The position numbers and the translations under genes are program-made. A stretch of 13,902 bases of DNA from an uncultured Roseburia sp. (lineage in GTDB: Bacteria > Bacillota > Clostridia > Lachnospirales > Lachnospiraceae). The stretch lies in the NCBI GenBank assembly GCA_947057405.1, contig CAMSEJ010000020.1:1-13902 (forward strand), given 5' to 3'. Below the pieces are notes generated by a model. The model searched no databases. It saw only the letters and a program-made list of their open reading frames with translations, and was not told the origin of the DNA. Shown here in pieces: positions 6,579 through 13,879 of this stretch (the stretch's first letter is position 1; every line of letters begins with the position of its first letter).

Positions 6579-6607
6579 AATATAACACGCTGTATATTCT
6601 TTGTCAA
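6579..6607 (-). promoter_or_regulatory. Strong promoter of the dapA-dapB operon
   Basis: On the minus strand a perfect TTGACA (6607-6602), a 17-nt spacer and TATATT (6584-6579) preceded by TGT form a near-consensus sigma-A promoter. Transcription would start near 6572, so the lysine aptamer begins about 20 nt into the RNA. The -35 box lies only about 9 bp beyond the stop codon of the CobO-like gene. Confidence 0.92.
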
Positions 6608-6615
6608 TAGCAGCT

Positions 6616-7101
6616 TTATTTCTCCGGTAATAAATGGTAAATCTCGTCAATGTACCCGCGCAGCGGATCCGGAAGGACCCACCCGGTCAGGATCAGGTCC
6701 ATGTCATCAAGCCTTGCCTTTACTAAGCCAATCAGCTCCTCCACTTCAATCAGCCCGTGATCCACAATCCCTAACACTTCATCTAATATCAGCAAATCGC
6801 ATTCGCCGGTTGCTAAGACCTTTCTGGCAAAGTTGATGCCGTTTTTGATATTCTTGCCCTCTTCGTATTGTTCCTCTGCCGAGAGTGCATTATAATATTC
6901 TTCAGATTTCTCGAAACGGAAAAATTTAATCTCCGGCTCCAGACGCCTTAAATATTCCATCTGCCCGTCTGATTTCCCTTTTAAAAACTGAATGATAAAA
7001 ACGGTCTTTCCCTCGGAAGCGGCCCGTATCGCCCTTCCTAACGCAGCCGGTGACTTTCCCCTTCCTTCTCCGTAATAAACCTGTACGCTCCCATCCGCCA
7101 T
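6616..7101 (-). CDS. Divergent CobO/BtuR-like ATP:corrinoid adenosyltransferase family protein
   Basis: The 161-residue protein resembles the CobO/BtuR (CobA-type) P-loop family, which transfers adenosyl from ATP to cob(I)alamin or cob(I)yrinate. The N-terminal strand and P-loop read YYGEGRGKSPAALG (9-22), in place of the usual GxGKGKTTAALG. FIIQFLKG follows at 35-42. A Walker B-like LLILDEV lies at 103-109, and LTG at 138-140 is followed by Trp where the family normally has Arg. It is shorter than E. coli BtuR (about 196). GGAGG stands 5 nt before the start. No other cobalamin gene or cobalamin riboswitch is nearby. The fold assignment is firm; the adenosyltransferase activity is an inference, weakened by the altered P-loop and missing Arg. 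Confidence 0.8.
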   Translation of the reverse strand: MADGSVQVYYGEGRGKSPAALGRAIRAASEGKTVFIIQFLKGKSDGQMEYLRRLEPEIKFFRFEKSEEYYNALSAEEQYEEGKNIKNGINFARKVLATGECDLLILDEVLGIVDHGLIEVEELIGLVKARLDDMDLILTGWVLPDPLRGYIDEIYHLLPEK

Positions 7102-7143
7102 AGTAACCTCCCATGTCTTTTGTTGCCTGCAGTTTAACTTTAT

Positions 7144-7172
7144 ATTTTAATAAAATAACATATTTTTCCCAA
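7144..7172 (-). promoter_or_regulatory. Promoter of the CobO-like gene
   Basis: On the minus strand TTGGGA (7172-7167), a 17-nt spacer and TAAAAT (7149-7144) form a plausible promoter, 43 bp upstream of the start codon. The -35 box falls inside one arm of an inverted repeat (7165-7202). Confidence 0.5.
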
Positions 7173-7202
7173 AAATGCAACGTTTATGTTATTTTGGGGA
7201 AA
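7165..7202. repeat. Inverted repeat over the -35 region of the CobO-like gene
   Basis: TTTCCCAAAAA (7165-7175) and TTTTGGGGAAA (7192-7202) pair in 10 of 11 positions with a 16-bp spacer. It lies about 20 bp after the SSB-like stop codon. Neither strand has a clean T-run after the stem, so it is a poor terminator. It may be an operator or an RNA 3'-end stem. Confidence 0.4.
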
Positions 7203-7222
7203 TCCGCGCCGCTTTGTTCTCT

Positions 7223-7849
7223 CTATTCCAGACGTTCCACCTTGCTGACCGAAACCTCATAAGCCACCCGCTTCTCCGTAATATTTTCCCCAATCTTTTT
7301 AACGTATTCACGGCTTTGGATCCTTCCCCAGATTTCCACATGGCTGCCCACCTCAAAGCCGGACGCAAACCTCGCGTTCCTTCCCCAGCAGATGCATGGT
7401 ATGTAATCCGACTTCCCGTAAGACCGGTTTACGGCAATCAGCAGATCCGCAATTTCCCTGCCAAGCGGCGTCTTTCGGTAAATCGGCTCTTTGCACACGA
7501 ACCCGTCCAGATAAATCTGGTTGCTCTTGTACTCCTCCGACTCTTCCTCGATAAATTCCAGCTCTCTGGCAAAAACAGAAAGCACCAGCCGGTTTTTCTT
7601 TTCCTCGTGCCGGTTATAGGAACGGAACTGCCCGGTTACATAAATAAGCTGCCCTTCGTAATTCTGCGTGATATCTACGAGCCGTTCGGATATCATAACG
7701 GGGATGATGTCTACAAAATCGCTGAGACGGTTTACGGAAACGTCCACCATATAGAAGCCTTCCCCATAGACCTCGTGGCTATACCGAAAATCGGATACAA
7801 TCGTCCCTACAATAGATACCTGGTTGTTTTCAAAAATTTTATCTGCCAT
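7223..7849 (-). CDS. Single-stranded DNA-binding-like protein with two OB folds
   Basis: The 208-residue protein appears to hold two OB-fold units. The first (about 8-100) is divergent (NQVSIVGTIVSDFRYSHE, then QLIYVTGQFRSYN). The second (about 109-205) looks like classical bacterial SSB: LDGFVCKEPIYRKTPLGREIADLLIAVNR, SDYIPCICWG, GSHVEIWGRIQSREY, and a final YEVSVSKVE strand. An acidic linker (EFIEEESEEY) joins them. It lacks the acidic C-terminal tip (DDDIPF type) through which SSB recruits partners. This suggests an accessory ssDNA-binding protein rather than the main SSB, possibly one that works as a dimer of two-domain chains. The start at 7849 has a modest GGGAG site about 10 nt upstream. 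It is a single gene; the next gene downstream has its own promoter. Confidence 0.82.
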   Translation of the reverse strand: MADKIFENNQVSIVGTIVSDFRYSHEVYGEGFYMVDVSVNRLSDFVDIIPVMISERLVDITQNYEGQLIYVTGQFRSYNRHEEKKNRLVLSVFARELEFIEEESEEYKSNQIYLDGFVCKEPIYRKTPLGREIADLLIAVNRSYGKSDYIPCICWGRNARFASGFEVGSHVEIWGRIQSREYVKKIGENITEKRVAYEVSVSKVERLE

Positions 7850-8051
7850 GAATTTTTCTCCCTTCCTCTTTCCCGGTTTTTCGTACCGGTGAACTGTACT
7901 TCGACGGCATTTCGATTTGTTACAATAATATATGCAGCAAAAGCCGGTTTAGTACCTTCCGGATTTTCGCATATGAATGCTTACTGAATATTTTTAACAT
8001 GTTATGGCTACAAAAATACGCTATTTCTGTCGATAGGAGTGGGTTTGTTTC
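7850..8051. other. Intergenic region upstream of the SSB-like gene
   Basis: This gap lies between the beta-galactosidase terminator and the SSB-like start. I see no gene in it. On the minus strand a TATTAT-like -10 box is present in the ATATATTATTG stretch near 7928-7938 with no good -35. A small hairpin, CCGGT (7873-7877) with ACCGG (7885-7889), lies just upstream of the ribosome-binding site. Plus-strand frames here are shadows. Confidence 0.4.
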
Positions 8052-8097
8052 AAAAAATAAAATATGGCAGGAAGATCTTTTGGATCTTCCTGCCATA
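8052..8097 (-). terminator. Intrinsic terminator of the beta-galactosidase gene
   Basis: A perfect 15-bp stem (arms 8063-8077 and 8083-8097, core GGCAGGAAGATC with GATCTTCCTGCC) encloses a 5-nt loop. On the minus strand it is followed by a T-rich tract (A-rich on plus, 8052-8062). It starts 19 bp after the stop codon. Confidence 0.95.
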
Positions 8098-8116
8098 AAT
8101 CTTTCCTGTGCGGTAA

Positions 8117-11100
8117 CTATTTTTTTAACTTGGCTGATACAACTTTACTTGCCGGGCTGTAAACCTTTCCTTTTTTCAGAACTACTTTATAGTAATTCTG
8201 GCCCTTTTTCGCCTTCTTGTCCGTATAGCTTGTTTTCTTAATCGTTTTTACCTTCTTGTAAGTGCCGTTTTTCTTGGTTGCGCGGTAAATCGTATACTCC
8301 TTCGCACCCTTTACCGACTTAAAGGAAATCTTAACCCCTCCTTTTACGGCTTTGGCTTTCAGCCCGGTTACTGCCTTGGGCAGTGTCACGGATGCACCTG
8401 CGCTTGCCGCACTGTCGGTATAGGAAGCGCTGCCGGAAACCGCTACTACCGTATAGGTAGATTTCTTACCGCCCGGCGCCTTGGCGTCTACATAAGAAGT
8501 TTTTTTCACACTGGCGATTTTCTTTGCCGCGCCGCTGCCGGATTTGCGGTAAATATCATACGATGCCGCATTGTCTACTTTCGCAAACGAAACCGTTACG
8601 CCGGCCGCCTTGCTGGTCGCCTTCACCGATGCCGGAGCGCCTAAGGCAACCGGAGCCGGAGGCTGTTCCACCGGTTTATCCGGAGTCGGAATGATCGGTT
8701 CCGGAGGCGTCGGTTTTACAACAATCTTAACGCGGGCACTTCCCTTGACATTGCTGCCGTCCTGGGTCGCTGCCGTAATGTTTACTTCGCCAACGGCCAC
8801 TGCCGTAATCACGCCGTCTTCGCTGACGGTTGCAACACGGGGGTTAGACGAAGCCCATGATACCAGATCATATGTATTTTCCGGTGCAATCACGGCTTCT
8901 GCCTGCATCTTCTCCTCTACTTCCATCGTTGTCTTCGGAACCTTAACGATAAGGGAGGTTGCCGCAACTTTCGGAACTGCAGATATCCGGGCGTCTGCCC
9001 ATAAAGCATGGTCATTGGAATCCTCACCGTTCGTCTCTGCAATTAAAGAAAGATGTTTTATGCCTTTTACATTTAATTCTACCGGATAAGACTCACCTGC
9101 CCGCACACCGTTCTGGCGGAAAATTTCTTTGCCGTCCCCTTTGACTACAAAGTTGACATTGGAAGCGCCTCCGATAGACTGACAAGCGGAAATACCGGCC
9201 TGTGCCGTAAAGCGATCCGCCCTTGTCCCGTCCAGGTTGATGCCGACTTCCGCAGGAGCGTGCGAACCGATCCCTTTTTCATAGTTCTGCACGGCTCCGT
9301 CTACATAAACCGACATGCCTGCGCCGCATCCGCAGTGATCCCTGGTATTCTGATAATATCCGCCCCGATCGACTTCCCATTCCATATCGGAAACATAAAT
9401 CTGATCTCTTTCTGCAATGTGGATCGTATAGGTCTGTTCAATTCCAAACGGAGATACCGCATAAATCGTTGCGTCTCCCGGAACTTTTTGTGCCTGTGTT
9501 ACAATGGTCCTTACGGAATCCGACATTTTGACCGGCTCTACCTTCGGAATCATACCGCCCGGCAGAGTGTTTGCCAAATACTCATAATTATACTCTGTTT
9601 TCCCCGGTGCAAAGGACGTAAGCTCCGTGCCGTTCACCTTAATACCGGAAAGCGGATTGCCGGATTCTACGTTGACATTGCTGCGCGCCATCAGCTCCTG
9701 GTTCTCTGTTTTCTCCGTTATCGGGGAAATACTAAACGTCTGGCTGTAGGTCGTGCCGGTTGAAATAATGTACTGTCCCAACGGGCCGGGGCCGCAGCTT
9801 GCGTTTCCAAGTCCTCTGGATACCAGGGCAACCGAAAGGATGGTGTTTTCCTGTACCGGAACCTGGTACGGATGCCGATATTTCGCCAGATCCTCCGCTT
9901 TATAATGCAGCGCGCTTGTTTCCATCTGATCTGCAGCCGATACGAGGATTCCCGTCCCGTCCTCTGCACGCAGAGCTGTCCAGCGGACACCGGTACGGTT
10001 CGCGTTTTCCTGCGGTTTGACATATTTGTCTTCAAACTGATCGGTTACGGTGCTTTCGTATACAGCCAGCTTAGCGCCTGTATTTCGGTCGGTATAGTTT
10101 TCCTGCGGACCGTTTCCATAATAGGTAAGCTTTTCGTAATCTTTTGCAACCGTCATTTTCATACCGATTTTGGCTATATCAGTAACGTCGTTTGACGGCG
10201 TGAAAATATTCGTTACAACAATCCGTCCGTCTCCGTAAATCACATAATCCAAGATCTCTTCCGAATTTATCCCTGATATCATTCCAGGTACATGGACGGA
10301 AACGGATTTGGGCTGTTTGTTTACCGTAATTTGATCCGGATCAACCGTGAAATTATCTGCTGCATTTTTCAGCCCGTTTGAAAATCCCGGGTCGTTGCTG
10401 ACCGGTGCGCGGTAGTAATCCGGTACCGGGCCGTTTTCCAGAAGCGTTTTCCCGTCAACCTTATAGCTGCTGATATAACCGGTTGTCTTGTCTACGACAA
10501 CCTCAAAATCCTTGCCGCCCGTAACAGCCGTCTTTCCGGTTACCGTAATCCGGTCATCCGTTTCATTGACCGTCGGCGTCTGCATTTTGTCCGCATCCAA
10601 AACAGGCTGCGGCGCTGCATTGTCATAGGTAAGTTCAAACTGCTCAAACGCAATTTCTTCTCCGGCCTTTCCGCCGTATTCGCCTGCCCATGTCTGGTTC
10701 TCTTTTAATGTTACGGACATCGTCAGCACATAATCGGATCCCTTTACGGCATTGACTGCCGGGAACGAAGCGAGCGTTACGGTTTTTTCGGACAACGGGG
10801 CAATATTTTTCTGCTCCTCTGTCAGATTTCCGCTGCCAATCAGCTTATCGTCTCCCTTTAAGGTCCAGGAAATATTGTATTTGTTTAAGTTGGTATTTAA
10901 AAATTCATTGACAATACGCACTTCGCCGTTTGCGGCCGCACCGTCGTTATAGAAGGAAACCTCCTGATGAACCTTCTTTACTTCATATAATTCCGGCGAC
11001 GGAGTACGGTCTGCATTGACAAGGCCGTTTGCGCAGAAATCATTATCGTGTACGGTTTCACCCCAGTCTCCGCCATAACCGAAGTAGAACTCATCGCTGT

Positions 11101-13084
11101 CTTCTGCTTTGGTCAGCATGGACTGATCCATCCAGTCCCAGATAAATCCGCCCTGTCCGTTCGGGTAGCTGCGGAACACATCCCAGTATTCTTTAAAGTT
11201 GCCGAGACCGTTGCCCATTGCATGTGCATACTCGGACTGAATGTAAGGCGCTTTATTGTTCGTATTTGCCACATGGCCTTCCACAGAGCTGACACCCCAG
11301 TACTGGCTGGAATAAATGTCTACCATGGAATGCTCCCTGTCGTCCTTCGTATAACGGTTATCACGCTCATATTTACGCAGACGGGACGGATCACGCTGCA
11401 AAATCCACCGAGTGGAGTTGTAGAAACAGTAGTTCTCATCCATCGGATAAGTCGGATAAGTCGCCTCATTTCCAAGTGACCAGATTACAACGGATGGATG
11501 GTTCTTGTCACGCTCCACCATATTCTTGGTACGATCCATAACAGAATTGTTCCACACCGGATATCCCGACGGAATATGGTTGGTGCTTGCGCCGATATGG
11601 GATTCTACATTCGTTTCGTCACAGATGTACAATCCGAGCTCGTCTGCCAGCGCATAAGTATACGGAGCGTTCGGATAATGGCTCATACGGATCGCGTTCA
11701 CATTGAACTCCTTCATCAGGAACAGATCCTCTTTGATATCTTCCTTTGTCAATGCACGGCCGTCCAAATGATCTGTTTCATGACGGTTCGTCCCGCGGAA
11801 CATGATCTTTTTCCCGTTAATCTGAGCCTGCTCCTGACCTGCTTCGTTGATGTCTACTTTATCAATCTCGCGGAAGCCGACTCTCTGGCAAAGCGTTTCC
11901 ACAACATATCCGGTGTCATCCTTAAGCTCTACCAAAAGCAGGTAAAGGTTCGGCGTATCCGCAAACCATTTCTTCGGGTTTTTTACGGCTTTGGAACCGG
12001 TTACCGTAACGCCTTCATCGTCTGCCTTTTCTTCTACGGTAGCCTTTGCCTGCGGAACGTTCACTGCAATCTCAAGCGGGCTGTCCCATACCTTGGTCTT
12101 CCCGTCGATTTCATACAGCTCTGCTTTCACCTGATACGTCTTCCCGGCCGCGGCGGCATCACCTAAGTTCCGGATGGAAGCGTCCAGTTCTAACGTCGCG
12201 TCCTGATATGCGTCGTCCAGTTCTGTTTTCACAAAAACGTCACGGACTTCTACCTGGTTCTTGGAATACAGGTTGACATCACGGAAAATACCGCTGTAGC
12301 GGATAAAATCCTGGTTTTCAAGGTAACTTCCTGTCGACCAGCGGTATACTTCTACTGCAATCGTATTCTCGCCCGCTTTCAAATAAGAAGTAATATTAAA
12401 CTCGTCGGATGTATAACTGTCCTCTGCGTAACCGACCTGCTGCCCGTTCACATAAAGGTAAAATGCGGACTCTACGCCTTCAAAATGGACAAATACATCC
12501 CTTCCGTCCCATTCTGACGGAATGGTAAAAGTTCTCTTATAGTGCCCGACGCTGTTATTCACCGTAGGTGCAACGACATTTTCCCCAAGCGGGACACTTT
12601 CATAATTCTGCCACGGATACCTCTGGTTGCTGTAAATCGGCTTCTCATATTTAAATGTGCCGTCCTCATTTTTCTGCGCCTGTATAGAACTTGGGACTTT
12701 GATGGTATCCCAGCCCGCGGTATCCCAGTTTTCTACATAAGCAGCTGTATTTGCGCCCCTTACCTTCTTCTCCCGGTCTGCAGGCTTTTGTGCAAATTTG
12801 AACTTCCAGTCGCCGTTTAAAGACATCCGGTAAACCGAACCGTCCTTATCATCAAGCGCAGACTGCTCGTTCAAAAGAGCCTGCTCCGCCGTTTCGTATG
12901 GTGTAAAATACGCATGGGCCGGTTCTCTGTTCACCTCAACTGTAGCAATCTGGTCATACCACTCTTCCCCGGCAAAGCTGGCGTCTGCGGCGTTTACATT
13001 GACAGCCCCGAATCCGGCGGGCATCCCGCTTGCAGCCAGTGTTCCGGCCAGCAGTGCCGAAAGCACTCTGTTTCTCAACTTCAT
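8117..13084 (-). CDS. Secreted multidomain beta-galactosidase (GH2)
   Basis: This 1655-residue exported glycoside hydrolase should cleave terminal beta-galactosides outside the cell. A signal peptide spans about 1-32 (site near NVNA|AD). The LacZ-like core runs from about 55 to 1115: sugar-binding domain, Ig-like GH2 domain, TIM barrel from about 424 (RGTNRHETDH) and a C-terminal beta-galactosidase small-chain domain (about 835-1105). Glu494 and His496 match the E. coli LacZ magnesium ligands. Glu540 in WSLGNEA is the acid/base and Glu618 in QSEYAHAMGN the nucleophile. Next come a cadherin-like module (about 1143-1228), NPCBM (about 1229-1368), Big_2 (about 1372-1457), a Pro-rich linker and two FnIII-like repeats (about 1482-1568 and 1569-1655), the last very Lys-rich. 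No LPXTG or SLH anchor is seen. AAGGAGG stands 6 nt before the ATG. Activity on lactose versus host glycans cannot be told. Confidence 0.96.
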   Translation of the reverse strand: MKLRNRVLSALLAGTLAASGMPAGFGAVNVNAADASFAGEEWYDQIATVEVNREPAHAYFTPYETAEQALLNEQSALDDKDGSVYRMSLNGDWKFKFAQKPADREKKVRGANTAAYVENWDTAGWDTIKVPSSIQAQKNEDGTFKYEKPIYSNQRYPWQNYESVPLGENVVAPTVNNSVGHYKRTFTIPSEWDGRDVFVHFEGVESAFYLYVNGQQVGYAEDSYTSDEFNITSYLKAGENTIAVEVYRWSTGSYLENQDFIRYSGIFRDVNLYSKNQVEVRDVFVKTELDDAYQDATLELDASIRNLGDAAAAGKTYQVKAELYEIDGKTKVWDSPLEIAVNVPQAKATVEEKADDEGVTVTGSKAVKNPKKWFADTPNLYLLLVELKDDTGYVVETLCQRVGFREIDKVDINEAGQEQAQINGKKIMFRGTNRHETDHLDGRALTKEDIKEDLFLMKEFNVNAIRMSHYPNAPYTYALADELGLYICDETNVESHIGASTNHIPSGYPVWNNSVMDRTKNMVERDKNHPSVVIWSLGNEATYPTYPMDENYCFYNSTRWILQRDPSRLRKYERDNRYTKDDREHSMVDIYSSQYWGVSSVEGHVANTNNKAPYIQSEYAHAMGNGLGNFKEYWDVFRSYPNGQGGFIWDWMDQSMLTKAEDSDEFYFGYGGDWGETVHDNDFCANGLVNADRTPSPELYEVKKVHQEVSFYNDGAAANGEVRIVNEFLNTNLNKYNISWTLKGDDKLIGSGNLTEEQKNIAPLSEKTVTLASFPAVNAVKGSDYVLTMSVTLKENQTWAGEYGGKAGEEIAFEQFELTYDNAAPQPVLDADKMQTPTVNETDDRITVTGKTAVTGGKDFEVVVDKTTGYISSYKVDGKTLLENGPVPDYYRAPVSNDPGFSNGLKNAADNFTVDPDQITVNKQPKSVSVHVPGMISGINSEEILDYVIYGDGRIVVTNIFTPSNDVTDIAKIGMKMTVAKDYEKLTYYGNGPQENYTDRNTGAKLAVYESTVTDQFEDKYVKPQENANRTGVRWTALRAEDGTGILVSAADQMETSALHYKAEDLAKYRHPYQVPVQENTILSVALVSRGLGNASCGPGPLGQYIISTGTTYSQTFSISPITEKTENQELMARSNVNVESGNPLSGIKVNGTELTSFAPGKTEYNYEYLANTLPGGMIPKVEPVKMSDSVRTIVTQAQKVPGDATIYAVSPFGIEQTYTIHIAERDQIYVSDMEWEVDRGGYYQNTRDHCGCGAGMSVYVDGAVQNYEKGIGSHAPAEVGINLDGTRADRFTAQAGISACQSIGGASNVNFVVKGDGKEIFRQNGVRAGESYPVELNVKGIKHLSLIAETNGEDSNDHALWADARISAVPKVAATSLIVKVPKTTMEVEEKMQAEAVIAPENTYDLVSWASSNPRVATVSEDGVITAVAVGEVNITAATQDGSNVKGSARVKIVVKPTPPEPIIPTPDKPVEQPPAPVALGAPASVKATSKAAGVTVSFAKVDNAASYDIYRKSGSGAAKKIASVKKTSYVDAKAPGGKKSTYTVVAVSGSASYTDSAASAGASVTLPKAVTGLKAKAVKGGVKISFKSVKGAKEYTIYRATKKNGTYKKVKTIKKTSYTDKKAKKGQNYYKVVLKKGKVYSPASKVVSAKLKK

Positions 13085-13114
13085 ACTGTTCCTCCTTTAT
13101 CTTTCTTTTTGCAA

Positions 13115-13129
13115 TGTAGATGAACTACA
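13115..13129. promoter_or_regulatory. Small inverted repeat in the beta-galactosidase leader
   Basis: TGTAG (13115-13119) and CTACA (13125-13129) form a short inverted repeat with a 5-bp centre, flanked on both sides by CAATG-like bases. It lies between the presumed -10 region and the ribosome-binding site, where a repressor operator could sit. Five-bp arms are weak evidence. Confidence 0.3.
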
Positions 13130-13142
13130 ATGTCCTTTTATT

Positions 13143-13171
13143 ATCATATAACACTTTTACACAAAAAGCCA
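13143..13171 (-). promoter_or_regulatory. Possible promoter of the beta-galactosidase gene
   Basis: On the minus strand TATGAT (13148-13143) overlaps GATAAT (13145-13140), either of which could be the -10 box. The -35 hexamer at 17 nt (TGGCTT, 13171-13166) is poor, which would fit an activator-dependent promoter. The rest of the gap up to 13274 holds no gene; it includes an 8-bp palindrome CTCCGGAG at 13231-13238. Confidence 0.35.
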
Positions 13172-13274
13172 GTTCTTTTTTCTATAAAAATTTGTCATTT
13201 CCACGGCAAAAAAGCGGAAGACGGGAGACACTCCGGAGCATGGCGTACAAAAACCGTTCATTCTCTGAGCGCAG

Positions 13275-13301
13275 AAAAAGACAGGCGGTTGCCCGCCTGC
13301 C
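13275..13301 (-). terminator. Intrinsic terminator of the right-edge secreted protein gene
   Basis: On the minus strand GGCAGGCGG pairs with CCGCCTGTC (9 bp, one G-U) around GCAA, followed by TTTTT (plus A5 at 13275-13279). It separates this gene from the beta-galactosidase gene, 11 bp after the stop codon. Confidence 0.93.
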
Positions 13302-13312
13302 CTTTGTTCTGC

Positions 13313-13879
13313 TTAGCTTAATTTCAGCTTTTTACTCATGCCCCCTGTGCCTGTCAGCTTACTCTTTAACTGATTGCGCGTTTTCTTATTCATCTTCTTT
13401 GAAACCTTAACTCTGATATTTTCATTTGTCTTCTTGAATGCGGCTTTTCCGATGGTCGGCGCCTTCGTTCCATTAAAGGTTATCTTCTTTAGCTTTGTAC
13501 AGCCGTTGAATGCATTCTTGCCGATAGCCTGTACGTTCTTTCCGATAACAACCGACTGGAGCTTTTTGGCCCCCTTGAACGCGGAGCCGGAAATCTGTAC
13601 CACCTTGCATTTGACTCCGTTTACTTTCACAGTAGCCGGAATTGTAATGGAAGCTGCATTTTTATTTTTCAGCTTCGATGCAACCACCGTCTTTTTGTTC
13701 GCGTTATTTACTTTGTAAATGACTTTGCCATAGGTTACGGTATCGCCCTTCTTGATGGCCGCCGGTTCCTGTATTACCGGTGGTTTTACCGTGCCGCCAT
13801 TGCTTGGCGCCAGCGCCTGATAGGCCTTCTGCAGCTCTGCGTATGCTTCATTGACGGCTGCTGCGGTTGCATCCGGATT
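13313..13879 (-). CDS. C-terminal fragment of a secreted FIVAR / BspA-type LRR protein
   Basis: Only the last 188 residues are present; the gene enters from the right edge, where genomic sequence stops at 13879. The apparent start MLFRS at 13894 is translated adapter, not protein. The fragment opens with NPDATAAAVNEAYAELQKAYQAL, the end of a FIVAR-type helical module, then a Pro/Gly linker (APSNGGTVKPPVIQEP). It ends in BspA-type leucine-rich repeats (LRR_5): ISGSAFKGAKKLQSVVIGKN, then AIGKNAFNGCTKLKKITFNG, then a Lys-rich cap. Such tails occur at the C-terminus of large exported clostridial enzymes and adhesins, so a missing N-terminal catalytic domain is likely but unseen. It lies upstream of the beta-galactosidase on the same strand, with its own terminator. 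Confidence 0.85.
   Translation of the reverse strand, partial: NPDATAAAVNEAYAELQKAYQALAPSNGGTVKPPVIQEPAAIKKGDTVTYGKVIYKVNNANKKTVVASKLKNKNAASITIPATVKVNGVKCKVVQISGSAFKGAKKLQSVVIGKNVQAIGKNAFNGCTKLKKITFNGTKAPTIGKAAFKKTNENIRVKVSKKMNKKTRNQLKSKLTGTGGMSKKLKLS

Noticed and set aside
7102..7222. Cobalamin riboswitch before the CobO-like gene
   Set aside because: The leader after the presumed promoter is only about 40 nt, too short, and no B12-box-like element was seen.
7175..7987. 270-residue plus-strand ORF over the SSB-like gene
   Set aside because: It is antisense to a convincing two-OB gene, lacks a ribosome-binding site and shows no domain-like pattern.
8117..8700. Tandem DNA repeat or CRISPR-like array in the Lys-rich 3' end of the beta-galactosidase gene
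   Set aside because: The similarity is at protein level between FnIII-like modules; spacing and sequence do not form regular DNA repeats.
11498..12166. 222-residue plus-strand ORF within the beta-galactosidase
   Set aside because: Antisense shadow of the GH2 core, whose catalytic motifs fix the true frame.
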